DNA of 64,000 nucleotides from an uncultured Collinsella sp. (GTDB lineage: Bacteria > Actinomycetota > Coriobacteriia > Coriobacteriales > Coriobacteriaceae): contig CABSNL010000001.1 of the NCBI GenBank assembly GCA_902479095.1, positions 18,022 through 82,021 of the forward strand, read 5' to 3'. This document shows positions 26,033 to 34,581 of this stretch, in pieces (the first letter of the stretch is position 1; every line of letters starts with the position of its first letter). A model generated the notes under the pieces. That model made no database searches and had not been told where the DNA came from. It saw only the letters and a program-made list of their open reading frames with translations. Position numbers and translations under genes: made by a program.

Positions 26033-27333
26033 TCGTCCACCTCCTCTTGCGTGAGCGTTCCCGAGCGCAGGCCCTCTGCGATAAACGGAGGCTCGCGATC
26101 GAGCGTCCAGGCGCGCGTGGCGGCATCGAACGTCACGTAGCGCTCAAGCTCCACGCCGCCCGACGCGCCGCGTCGCACCCCCGAATAGGAGGACACGAAA
26201 CGCCTGCCGTCCGCATGACGCTCGGACATCACGATGCCGTCGAGCGCCATGGCAATCTGCTCCTCGATAAGCTCGCTCGGCAGATCGATGCCATAGCGCG
26301 CAAGCAGCGTCAAACGCACCACGGTCTCCTGCTCGGTGCCCGCATGAAGCGTGGTGAGCGATCCGTCGTGCCCGGTGTTCATGGCCTGCAGCATGTCGCA
26401 ACATTCCGCACCGCGCACCTCACCCACCACAATACGGTCGGGACGCATGCGCAGGGCGTTGGTCACCAGATCGCGGATTGTCACCGCGCCCTCGCCCTCA
26501 ATTGAAGCCTCGCGTGCCTCCAGGCGAACCACATGCGGGTGATGCGCAAACTTGAGCTCGGCGGAGTCCTCGATCGTCACGATGCGCTCGCCGGTGGATA
26601 TCTCGCACGACAGCGCGTTGAGCAGCGTGGTCTTGCCCGATCCCGTGCCACCTGCAACCGCCAGATCTTGACGCAGCGATACCGCACACGACAGCAGCTG
26701 CGCATACCAAAGCGGTAGCGACCCCAGGCCCACAAGCTCGTCCAATGAACAGATGCGGTCTGAAAACTTACGGATGGTGAGGATTGGCCCATCGATCGCC
26801 ACAGGCGGAATCACCGCGTTGACGCGATAGCCCGTCTTGAGGCGAGCGTTGACGATAGGGCTGCGCTCGTCGATGCGCCTGCCCAGCGGCGAGATGATGC
26901 GGTCGATGAGCACGCGGATTTGCTCATCGTCCTCAAACGCATGCTCGATGGGATATAAGACGCCGCCGCGCTCAAAGAAAGCCGAGCGACAACCGTTGAC
27001 CATGATCTCGGTGACGGTGTCGTCCTCGATGAGCGGCTGCAGCGGGCCCAGACCCACCACGTCATCCAAAATCTCGTCAATGATGGTCTCGCGCTCGGGC
27101 GTCGCCAGGTCGGTCGCCTCCTCCACGTTGAGCGCCGCCTCCACCGCAGGACGCAATTCCGAGCGGGCACGCGCCGGATCGATGTATGCGCTGATACGCG
27201 CCACCTCGTCATAGCCCATGCGGTCCATCACGGCGCGTTTGGTGCGGCGCTTGACGGCACGGTGGCGTCCCGCATCAACAGGCACTGTCGCCGCGGCTGC
27301 ACCGGCTTCCTTAATCCTTGTTTGCAGGCTCAT
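26005..27333 (-). CDS. tadA: Tad pilus assembly ATPase TadA/CpaF
   Basis: A 442-aa secretion ATPase that powers Flp pilus assembly. It has the CpaF N-terminal domain ([22 protein letters not shown]), Walker A ([14 protein letters not shown]), the Asp box ([14 protein letters not shown]), Walker B ([13 protein letters not shown]) and the His box ([11 protein letters not shown]). The start overlaps the tadZ stop codon (ATGA). The length is normal for the family. Confidence 0.95.
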   Translation of the reverse strand: MSLQTRIKEAGAAAATVPVDAGRHRAVKRRTKRAVMDRMGYDEVARISAYIDPARARSELRPAVEAALNVEEATDLATPERETIIDEILDDVVGLGPLQPLIEDDTVTEIMVNGCRSAFFERGGVLYPIEHAFEDDEQIRVLIDRIISPLGRRIDERSPIVNARLKTGYRVNAVIPPVAIDGPILTIRKFSDRICSLDELVGLGSLPLWYAQLLSCAVSLRQDLAVAGGTGSGKTTLLNALSCEISTGERIVTIEDSAELKFAHHPHVVRLEAREASIEGEGAVTIRDLVTNALRMRPDRIVVGEVRGAECCDMLQAMNTGHDGSLTTLHAGTEQETVVRLTLLARYGIDLPSELIEEQIAMALDGIVMSERHADGRRFVSSYSGVRRGASGGVELERYVTFDAATRAWTLDREPPFIAEGLRSGTLTQEEVDEWRSLCPSS

Positions 27334-28979
27334 CGCTGATCACCCTCGCGCGACCAGGGAAGGCGGATACGCGGGCGTTCGGTACGCGTTGCACGGTCGG
27401 CGACTATATCGCTCCAAGGGCCGACGGCGCACCCCAGTTCCACGAGCATCTCGCGCGTGGCCTCGCGCACGCTGGTCGCAAAAGCGCTCGTCTGACCCAC
27501 TGCCTCGTCGGCGCGCCCAAACGCCATGAGCGCGGCGAGATCCTGCCCGCCATCGGCGATACGAATCTTGGAGCTCAACGCACAGGCAATCTCAAAGCGC
27601 ATGGCGACGTCCTCGTCTGCCCCGCGCGCACCGAACCGGTTGAACACGGCGCTCATGCGCGTGCGCGGCACACCTACTCGACTTGCCAGTTCAATGACGC
27701 GCGACGCCGATGTCGCGGACGACACCGCAGCATCGCCAACGACCAGGCAACGGTCGCTCGCCGCCACCGCAGCCGCCACGGCGTCGCCCCAAAAGACCGA
27801 GGTATCGATAAAGACCACGTCGGATTCGCGACGCAAAACATCAAGCAGTAGCTCCACCGGACGTGCCATGAACTCGGCTTGCTCGGGCGCCGCAACGGGA
27901 CCCCAGAGCGTAACGCCCGGCGCCACGCGCATCGATGTGGCTACGATATCCGGCTCGGTGAGCGCGCCCGCCGCCGCCGGCTCGATAAGTGCCGCCATAT
28001 CGCGCGGAGCATCGACGCCTAACAAGTCGTAAAGGTTTCCAAACATCAGGTCCAGGTCGAGCACGGCGGCACGCAAGCCCAACAGCGACGATGTGTGTGC
28101 CATGGTGGCAACGATCGTCGACTTGCCGCAACCGCCCGAACCCGAAATGGCGCAGATGACCGGAGCTCGATGCTGCGGAGCGGCAGCGTCTGTCGGCGGC
28201 ATCGGAGGCGGCGGGGCGGGCGTCGGCGACAGCGTCCCCGTCTCCCCCGCCGCAACCACACGCTGCGTCCAAGCCGGCATGGCGGCTTGTTCGGTCTGCA
28301 AGGCAGGCTCGTTCTGTGCAATCTGCTCATGCTGCATCAGCGACAACTCGCCGCACCCGGCAAAGCCCTCAACTTCGTCGAGCTCATCGGCCAGATTTAC
28401 GCCGTGCACGTATCCCATATCTTCAGCCGGAACGTCATCGCCATACGGTACCGGCCCTCCAGCGTCATCGTATGCAAGGGGGTCCCGGGGGCGCCGACCA
28501 TGCTCGGCTTCCGCTTTTCCATATTCATCAACACGCGGGCCTCTTGTAGCGCGAAGCGCCCCGGGTTCCCTATCAACAAAAGCATCGGGCTCAATCGTCA
28601 TGCGCCGATCGGAATCAACCGTTCCCTCGCCCGTGCGCCCGTTGCCGCACAAACTGTGCGCAGCGATGACCTCGGTCGCCCCCGCGCGAAACAGCCCTTC
28701 GATATCCGACGGGTCGAGCGTCTCGATCAACACGACGACGCGACTCACACGGCCCTCGGCCGTCAGGCGTGCAACGGTCTTCCGCACGTCTTCGGTATCG
28801 AACAGAGATGCCGCGATGATGGCGGCACCGCGGCGCGAGGGAAACGCCCGCGCCATGGATACCAGCCCGTCCAGATCCCCCACGCGAAGCACCTGTGCGC
28901 CCACATCGCGACCCTCGACTTCCTGCTGTAGCAGCCCGTAATCGCCGCACGCGCAGCACGCAAGCCAGATCGCCTTCAT
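27330..28979 (-). CDS. tadZ: TadZ/CpaE-like pilus localisation ATPase
   Basis: A 549-aa protein with an atypical receiver-like N-terminal domain (about 1-110), a long acidic and Pro-rich linker (about 120-280) and a MinD/ParA-type ATPase (SGSGGCGKSTIVATM near 300). It has the switch region VLDLDLMFGNLYDLLG and VVFIDTSVFWGD in place of Walker B. CpaE/TadZ proteins place the pilus machine at the pole. The linker is longer than usual. It is coupled to cpaB upstream (TGATG) and tadA downstream. Confidence 0.85.
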   Translation of the reverse strand: MKAIWLACCACGDYGLLQQEVEGRDVGAQVLRVGDLDGLVSMARAFPSRRGAAIIAASLFDTEDVRKTVARLTAEGRVSRVVVLIETLDPSDIEGLFRAGATEVIAAHSLCGNGRTGEGTVDSDRRMTIEPDAFVDREPGALRATRGPRVDEYGKAEAEHGRRPRDPLAYDDAGGPVPYGDDVPAEDMGYVHGVNLADELDEVEGFAGCGELSLMQHEQIAQNEPALQTEQAAMPAWTQRVVAAGETGTLSPTPAPPPPMPPTDAAAPQHRAPVICAISGSGGCGKSTIVATMAHTSSLLGLRAAVLDLDLMFGNLYDLLGVDAPRDMAALIEPAAAGALTEPDIVATSMRVAPGVTLWGPVAAPEQAEFMARPVELLLDVLRRESDVVFIDTSVFWGDAVAAAVAASDRCLVVGDAAVSSATSASRVIELASRVGVPRTRMSAVFNRFGARGADEDVAMRFEIACALSSKIRIADGGQDLAALMAFGRADEAVGQTSAFATSVREATREMLVELGCAVGPWSDIVADRATRTERPRIRLPWSREGDQR

Positions 28980-29638
28980 CACTCGTCGCCTCCGCTCTTT
29001 TTGCCGCGCGCCGTGGCGGGAATCGTCAAGCTGACCGTTCCCTTTCCCGAGGCTCCCAGCAATTCCTTGACATCTTCGGGGTCTGCCGCCAGCGTCACCC
29101 ACTCGATCTTGCCTTCACGCGTGGTGCCGGCATCTTCGCTGGTATCAATCACGTACGCGCCGCACAAACGATCGGTCACGCCATCTTTTTGCACGTACAC
29201 ATCCACATAGCTGCCCACGCCCGTGGCGCCGCCGACCGAGTGCTCGGCATCGACCGCCACCGAAACGGCAACCTTGCCTTTAGGCACCTCGAGCTTGTGG
29301 CTCTCGGCCTTGGTGTAGACATTGCAAATCACGGCGTTTTTGGGAATGCGCGAGGTCGTCACGTCGCCGCGCACCTGACGCAGCTCGGTCGCCGCATCAC
29401 GCGGCAACAGACTCGCCAGCCATTCCTGAGTTATGACATTGGTCTCGTCGAGGGTCTCGCCCGCATCGATATCGCGCGCCGCGACGCACACCTCAACGCG
29501 GTCGCCGCCGTATTTTGCCAAAGTCTCGGCCTGGGCCTGCTCGGCTTGCGAGCGGATCGACGAGCCGTAGACCATGCAGAGCGCCGCGGCAAGCACGCCC
29601 GCGACCAGACTGATGGCGATGCGCTTGCTCTTGTTCAC
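28979..29638 (-). CDS. cpaB: CpaB/RcpC-like SAF-domain pilus assembly protein
   Basis: A 219-aa protein with an N-terminal membrane anchor (RIAISLVAGVLAAALCMVYG), a SAF domain (CVAARDIDAGETLDETNV) and the RcpC domain (VAVSVAVDAEHSVGGATGVGSYVDVYV). The GTG start at 29638 has AGGAG six bases upstream. It is the first gene of the pilus operon; all following genes overlap or abut. Confidence 0.87.
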   Translation of the reverse strand: MNKSKRIAISLVAGVLAAALCMVYGSSIRSQAEQAQAETLAKYGGDRVEVCVAARDIDAGETLDETNVITQEWLASLLPRDAATELRQVRGDVTTSRIPKNAVICNVYTKAESHKLEVPKGKVAVSVAVDAEHSVGGATGVGSYVDVYVQKDGVTDRLCGAYVIDTSEDAGTTREGKIEWVTLAADPEDVKELLGASGKGTVSLTIPATARGKKSGGDE

Positions 29639-29712
29639 GGCCGCTCCTCTCAAGGTAGCACCGGGCAAATGCCCGTACCACCATTGTCTGGGCGACCAGG
29701 GCGCAAAGCGGC

Positions 29713-29773
29713 GCAATCGCAATCTTGGTTTTACGTGTCAAACCAATTGCTGACCAAAAGCTGACCAGCCCGT
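29713..29773 (-). promoter_or_regulatory. Candidate promoter of the Tad operon
   Basis: On the complement, TTGACA (29736-29741) is followed 17 bases later by GATTGC, a poor -10. Just upstream, ctgacca occurs twice (29749-29766), and an inverted copy (tttggtcag) lies at about 29790. These could be a regulator site. Nothing else is seen in 29639-29838. Confidence 0.35.
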
Positions 29774-29838
29774 CAAGCTCGTGGCAAGGTTTTGGTCAGA
29801 ACGTCGGCAAAACGCATATTTCGAGGCGCTTTGGCAGC

Positions 29839-29873
29839 AAAAAAGCCGCCTCCCAAGCAGTTAGGAGACGGCT
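29839..29873 (-). terminator. Terminator of rsgA
   Basis: AGCCGTCTCCTAACTGCTTGGGAGGCGGCT hairpin with six T residues on the complement, 17 bases after the rsgA stop codon. Confidence 0.88.
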
Positions 29874-29890
29874 GTCATAGGAAAATTCAA

Positions 29891-31075
29891 TTACAGATGG
29901 ACATCGGGGTCGAGCATTTGGGCACTCACGCGCATGGATGACGCCAGGTTTTGGAACGTCTCCAGGCGCAGGCTGTCGATCTGTCCCGCGTCCTCGGCCT
30001 CGCGAACGGCGCAACCCGGCTCGTGAGTGTGCGTACAATCGCCAAACCGGCACGCACGCGACGCCTCGACGATCTCAGGGAAGGCACGCGCCAGACCCCG
30101 CTCATGCCCCACAAGCGGCAGGCTGCGCAGGCCCGGGGCATCGGCGATCACGCCGGCGTCGCCCGGCAGCGCCACCATCACGCGCGCAACCGTGGTGTGG
30201 CGACCCTGGTCATCACGCTCGCGCACGCCGCCAGTGGCCAGTGCATCGTGGCCCAGCAGCGCATTGAGCAGCGTCGACTTGCCGGCGCCCGACTCGCCCA
30301 AGATCATGGCACAGCTCCCAGCCGGCACGCAGGCGCGAACCTCGTCCAGGCCGAGGCCCTCGGCAGAAGACGTCACGATCACGCGCACGTCCGGACCCAC
30401 CAGACGGCGCACGCGGTCCAGATCGCGCTCGAGCTCATCGGCCTCGCAGCGGTCGGCCTTGGTGAGCACCACCACCGGCTCGGCATCGCAATCGAGCGCC
30501 AACACCAGTGAGCGCGCCACGCGATCGAGCAGCACCTCGCCGGCGCCGAGCGCCTGCACGATCAGCACGCTGTCAACGTTAGAGCAGAGCACCTGGCGCT
30601 CCCCGCGGGCACGGCCGCGCCAGCGCTCAAAGCTCGTACGGCGCGGCAGTACGCACTCGATGACGCCCATGTCGTGCCCGGGAGCACGGCGAACCGCCAC
30701 GCGGTCGCCCACGGCGGGCAGCAAGACCTCGTCCTCGCCACGCGACTTGGCAAACCCTACGGCATGCTCGGCACGAAACGTGTCATCGGCAGTCGCCACC
30801 AGCGGAAACCCGCGGTCCAGGCGCACCACGGCACCGAGCTGCATCTGCTCGGGCTCCTCGGCCTGGGCGCAAAAGTCGTCAAATGCAGCCTGCTGAGCCG
30901 CATCGACCGGCAGGTCATCGAACGCCGGAACATCCCGCAGCGCGTCAAGCCCCGGCACACTCGCCAGCAACTCCTCAGCAGACGCAGGGGCTTCGGTCGC
31001 AAGCTTCCGACGACGGTCACGCTTAGCCCGCGCCCCCGTCGTCTTTTTCTTCGCCTTAGCCTTAGCCTTAGCCAC
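29891..31075 (-). CDS. rsgA: Ribosome small-subunit GTPase RsgA
   Basis: A circularly permuted GTPase that helps late 30S maturation. The 394-aa product begins with a Lys/Ala/Arg-rich tail, then an OB fold. The G motifs appear in permuted order: G4 (LTKADRC), G5 (TSSAEG), G1 (GESGAGKSTLLNAL), G2 (GRHTT) and G3 (DAPGL). It ends with a zinc-binding module (CRFGDCTHTHEPGCAV). The GTG start at 31075 has GGAGG five bases upstream; the longer frame is unlikely. It is monocistronic. Confidence 0.93.
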   Translation of the reverse strand: MAKAKAKAKKKTTGARAKRDRRRKLATEAPASAEELLASVPGLDALRDVPAFDDLPVDAAQQAAFDDFCAQAEEPEQMQLGAVVRLDRGFPLVATADDTFRAEHAVGFAKSRGEDEVLLPAVGDRVAVRRAPGHDMGVIECVLPRRTSFERWRGRARGERQVLCSNVDSVLIVQALGAGEVLLDRVARSLVLALDCDAEPVVVLTKADRCEADELERDLDRVRRLVGPDVRVIVTSSAEGLGLDEVRACVPAGSCAMILGESGAGKSTLLNALLGHDALATGGVRERDDQGRHTTVARVMVALPGDAGVIADAPGLRSLPLVGHERGLARAFPEIVEASRACRFGDCTHTHEPGCAVREAEDAGQIDSLRLETFQNLASSMRVSAQMLDPDVHL

Positions 31076-31125
31076 AAACGCCTCCCAGCACCAAAAATCA
31101 CAACTGAGCAGGTATTTTAAATCAA

Positions 31126-31223
31126 AAAGAGCTGGCCGGGCAAAGCCCGACCAGCTCACACACTTTCCCTCAGCCCTTTATCATCCGCACGGGAGAAAAG
31201 TCAGCAAGGATACCGCAGGGCCC
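31126..31223 (-). repeat. Non-coding repeat unit 1 with terminator
   Basis: On the complement, a 61-base conserved block (31163-31223) is followed by a terminator: GAGCTGGTCGGGC/GCCCGGCCAGCTC and five T residues (31126-31158). The block is repeated at 31302-31362 with about five differences. A small RNA with its own terminator is one reading. Confidence 0.5.
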
Positions 31224-31268
31224 GCCCGCCGGGAGGGGTTTCCTAAGGGCACATCCTTTATTCAAAAC

Positions 31269-31446
31269 GAGCGGCCGAGCAATTGCTCGGCCGCTCACCT
31301 TCTTTCCCTCAGCCCTTTTTCATCCGCGCGGGAGAAAAGCCAGCAAGGATACCGTAGGGCCCACCCCGGGAGTGTTTTCTTCTGAGCGATCCCGCAGCGC
31401 GAAGCGCGAGGACCAGCGAAGAAGAAAACACGCAGGGGCGGGCCCG
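31269..31446 (-). repeat. Non-coding repeat unit 2 with long hairpin and palindromic terminator
   Basis: On the complement, a long imperfect hairpin (31357-31446; 12-bp arms GTGTTTTCTTCT and its complement, extended by GGGCCC at both ends) comes first. The conserved 61-base block (31302-31362) follows, then a perfect 28-bp palindrome (31269-31296) and GTTTTG. Unit 1 carries only part of the hairpin. No reading frame fits. The unit sits directly after the P-type ATPase stop codon. Confidence 0.5.
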
Positions 31447-31457
31447 GACAGGTTAAC

Positions 31458-34139
31458 TTACTCCTTCTCGACCGCGCGCATGATCGCCTTGTAGATCTCC
31501 ATCAGCGGGATGATCAGGAAGGCCAGGCCCAGCGCGGCAAGAACGCCCTTGAGCTCAAGCGTCACAGGGCCAAAGAACATCTCGGCAAGCGTCGGCTGCA
31601 CGGTCACGATCACCGTCAACACCAGTGCCAGCGCGGCAGAAGCCCACAGCCACTTGTTCTGCTTCTTCATGGTGAACAGCGACGCACGACGGCTGCGCAT
31701 ATTGAAGCAGTGGAAAATCTCGACCATGTTGAGCGTGATGAACGCCATCATCACGCCTTCCTCGTCGGCATTGCCGGCGATCATATCGGCGATGTGGATG
31801 TAGCCCATGTCAAAGTACACGCCCACAAAGAAGCTCGCCAGCACCAGCACGGTGATGATCAGACCCTGGACCACGCAGTCCAGGCCCATGTGACCGGCAA
31901 AGACACCGTCCTTGGCGTTGCGCGGCTTGCGCTTCATGATGTCACCCTCGGCATCCTCCATGCCCAGCGCGAGCGCGGGGAAGCAGTCGGTGACCAGGTT
32001 CACCCACAGCAGCTGCACCGGCTGGAAGATGGTAAAGCCGATGAGCGTGGCGATAAACACCGAGAAGACCTCGGCAAGGTTAGCCGAAAGCAGGAACTGG
32101 ATGACCTTACGAATGTTGTCGTAGATACGACGGCCCTCTTCGCAGGCACCGATGATGGTGGCGAAATTGTCGTCGGCGAGCACCATGTCGGCGACGTTCT
32201 TGGTGACGTCGGTACCGGTGATGCCCATGCCCACGCCGATGTCGGCGCGCTTGATGGACGGGGCGTCGTTGACGCCGTCGCCCGTCATGGCCACGATCTG
32301 GTCGCGCGACTTCCAAGCCTCGACGATGCGTGTCTTGTGCTCGGGTTGGACGCGGGCGTACACGCCGTAGTCCTCGATGTGCGCGTCGAGTTCCTCGTCG
32401 CTCATGCGATCGAGGTCGGCACCGGTGATGGCATGGTTGCGATCGGTGACGATGCCCAGCTGCTTGGCGATGGCCACGGCGGTGTCGATGTGGTCGCCCG
32501 TGATCATGACGGTGCGAATACCGGCATCGTGGGCCTCGCGGATGGCGTCGGCGACCTCGGGGCGGACAGGGTCAATCATGCCGGACAGGCCGCAGAAGAC
32601 CAGGTCGTGCTCGAGCGCAGCGGGGCTGCAGTCGCTCGGGACCTCGGTGTAGGTGCGGCTTGCCAGCGCCAGCACGCGCAGGGCCTCGTCGGCCATGGCC
32701 TTGTTGGCTGCCACGAGCTCGGCGCGGCGCTCCTCAGTCAGGGGGACGACCTTATCGCCCTCGTAGATATGGGTGCACAGGCCAATCACCACGTCGGGCG
32801 CGCCCTTGGTGTACTGCTCGTACTCGCCGTCCAGGGTCTCGACGACCACGGACATCATCTTACGGCCCGAGTCGAACGGGGCCTCGCCCACGCGCGGGTG
32901 CTCGGCAGTCAGGCCAGTAAGACCAGCTTTGCCGGCATCATTGACAAGTGCACACTCGGTCGGCTCGCCCACGGCCTCGCCCAGGTCCTCGTCCCACTGG
33001 GCATCGGAACACAGCGCCATACCGGCCAGGAACTTCTCCTTGGGCGCAGCGAGCTCGTGCTTGACAACGGTCATCTTGTTCTGGGTAAGCGTGCCAGTCT
33101 TGTCGGAGCAGATGGTCTGCGTGCAGCCAAGGGTCTCGACGGCAGAAAGCTTGCGGATGATCGCCTGGCGCTTGGCCATCTTGGTCACGCCGAGCGAAAG
33201 CACGATGGTCACGACGGCAACCAGGCCCTCGGGAATGGCGGCGACGGCAAGCGAGACGGCGACCATAAAGGTGTCGAGCAGGGCAGTCGGGTCGGTAAGG
33301 ACGTTGCCCACGCCGTGACGGATGATGTCGACGCCAAAGATGACGACGCAGATGACGATAACCATAATGGTAAGGATGCGGCTGAGCTCGGCGAGCTTCA
33401 CCTGCAGCGGCGTGAGCTCTTCCTTGGCCTCGGCCAGGGCGCCAGCAATCTTGCCCATCTCGGTATCCATGCCGGTGCCGACCACGACGGCGCGACCGCG
33501 GCCGTACACCACGGTGGAGCCCATGTAGCACATGTTCTTGCGGTCGCCGAGCGGCACGTCATCGGTGCCCGCGGCGAGCTCGATCACGTTGGCGTGCTTC
33601 TCGACCGGCACGGACTCGCCGGTCAGTGCGGCCTCTTCGATCTTCATCGTGGCGCTCTCGAGCACGCGGCAGTCGGCCGGGACGGAGTCGCCCGCCTCGA
33701 GCATGATCACGTCGCCGGGCACGAGCTCGGCGCTCGGCAGGTGCACGAGCTTGCCGTCGCGCAGCACCTTGGACTGCGCCGCGCTCATCTCCTGCAGGGC
33801 CTCGAGAGCCTCCTCGCTTTTAGCCTCCTGAACCACGCCCAGCACCGAGTTGACGATAACGACGAACATGATGATGGCGACGTCGGCAAAATCGGGCTCG
33901 CCCTTGACCATGCCCGTGAGCGCGCTGATGACGGCGGCAACGATCAGCATGATGACCATGGGGTCAGCCATCTGCTCAAAGAAGCGCTTCCACAGCGGCG
34001 TCTTCTCGGCTTCCTCAAGCTTGTTAGGGCCTGTCTTGGCGAGGCGCGACGACGCCTCGCCGTTGCTCAGGCCGAGGTTCTCATCGACACCTTGGTCGCT
34101 GAGCACCTCCGCCGCGGCGGACAGGTATTCCTTTTGCAT
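31458..34139 (-). CDS. P-type ATPase, calcium-transporting type (P2)
   Basis: An 893-aa cation pump. It has an N-terminal cation ATPase domain, the actuator motif TGES, a transmembrane helix 4 motif (AAIPEGLVAVVTIVLSLG), the phosphorylation site DKTGTLTQNK, KGAPDVV, TGDHIDTAVAIA and the hinge GDGVNDAPSIKRADIGVGMG. Four C-terminal hydrophobic segments follow. PEGL and the overall layout match bacterial SERCA/PMCA-type calcium pumps; manganese cannot be excluded. The start has AGGAGGGG seven bases upstream, part of which lies in a leader stem. Confidence 0.93.
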   Translation of the reverse strand: MQKEYLSAAAEVLSDQGVDENLGLSNGEASSRLAKTGPNKLEEAEKTPLWKRFFEQMADPMVIMLIVAAVISALTGMVKGEPDFADVAIIMFVVIVNSVLGVVQEAKSEEALEALQEMSAAQSKVLRDGKLVHLPSAELVPGDVIMLEAGDSVPADCRVLESATMKIEEAALTGESVPVEKHANVIELAAGTDDVPLGDRKNMCYMGSTVVYGRGRAVVVGTGMDTEMGKIAGALAEAKEELTPLQVKLAELSRILTIMVIVICVVIFGVDIIRHGVGNVLTDPTALLDTFMVAVSLAVAAIPEGLVAVVTIVLSLGVTKMAKRQAIIRKLSAVETLGCTQTICSDKTGTLTQNKMTVVKHELAAPKEKFLAGMALCSDAQWDEDLGEAVGEPTECALVNDAGKAGLTGLTAEHPRVGEAPFDSGRKMMSVVVETLDGEYEQYTKGAPDVVIGLCTHIYEGDKVVPLTEERRAELVAANKAMADEALRVLALASRTYTEVPSDCSPAALEHDLVFCGLSGMIDPVRPEVADAIREAHDAGIRTVMITGDHIDTAVAIAKQLGIVTDRNHAITGADLDRMSDEELDAHIEDYGVYARVQPEHKTRIVEAWKSRDQIVAMTGDGVNDAPSIKRADIGVGMGITGTDVTKNVADMVLADDNFATIIGACEEGRRIYDNIRKVIQFLLSANLAEVFSVFIATLIGFTIFQPVQLLWVNLVTDCFPALALGMEDAEGDIMKRKPRNAKDGVFAGHMGLDCVVQGLIITVLVLASFFVGVYFDMGYIHIADMIAGNADEEGVMMAFITLNMVEIFHCFNMRSRRASLFTMKKQNKWLWASAALALVLTVIVTVQPTLAEMFFGPVTLELKGVLAALGLAFLIIPLMEIYKAIMRAVEKE

Positions 34140-34146
34140 ATAGAGT

Positions 34147-34287
34147 CCCCTCCTGGGATTCGGGCCACTCAGCAGATTGATGCCCGATCATAATTCCCAG
34201 GAGAAGGGCAAGGGCTCATCAAGGCTGCCGTGCTGAGCGGCAGTTGATAGTGGAGCTATGGTACCCCAAAGCGACGCGTCTAGCCAA
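34147..34287 (-). promoter_or_regulatory. Promoter and structured leader of the P-type ATPase gene
   Basis: On the complement, TTGGCT (34282-34287), 18 bases and TACCAT (34258-34263) suggest a transcript start near 34251. A stem-loop ATCAA-CTGCCG/CGGCAG-TTGAT follows (34218-34248). A second structure pairs CTCCTGGGA (34195-34203) with TCCCAGGAG (34150-34158) around an inner CGGGC/GCCCG stem. The right arm overlaps the Shine-Dalgarno AGGAGGGG (34147-34154), so folding would hide the start site. It does not match a riboswitch consensus I know. Confidence 0.55.
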
Positions 34288-34512
34288 AACATTCCATCTG
34301 GAAACACGGCACAGGCGCAACGGTGCAGACAGTGTGATGCTCAAGATTGGTAAAACGTTTTTTCTTCGGCGCATCGTCAAACTGAAATATCGCCCGGATA
34401 GCAGCGGTCAGAACGGTTGATAAAGTTTTTTCATATACCGTTTTTACCGCAAAAAATGAACTTCTAATTCGGCATACGGTCGATTTTTGGGGGTGTTCGG
34501 TCGTCATTTCGT

Positions 34513-34518
34513 TATAAT
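34513..34518 (+). promoter_or_regulatory. Promoter -10 element of pyk
   Basis: A perfect TATAAT, 64 bases upstream of the pyk start codon; no good -35 is visible. The AT-rich stretch 34290-34510 contains no gene that I can support. Confidence 0.6.
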
Positions 34519-34581
34519 CATCTCAGTTTTATTTCTTATGGTTTATCTATCAGCGCAAGACGATGTCAGATGGAGGTCTGA

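Noticed and set aside
31710..34193. 827-residue plus-strand open frame
   Set aside because: Antisense shadow of the P-type ATPase, typical for GC-rich codon bias.
34147..34287. Known manganese (yybP-ykoY) riboswitch upstream of the ATPase
   Set aside because: The conserved loop sequences of that class were not found, so only a generic structured leader is claimed.
34280..34507. 75-residue minus-strand frame between the ATPase and pyk
   Set aside because: No ribosome binding site, overlaps the promoter of the ATPase, and shows no domain.
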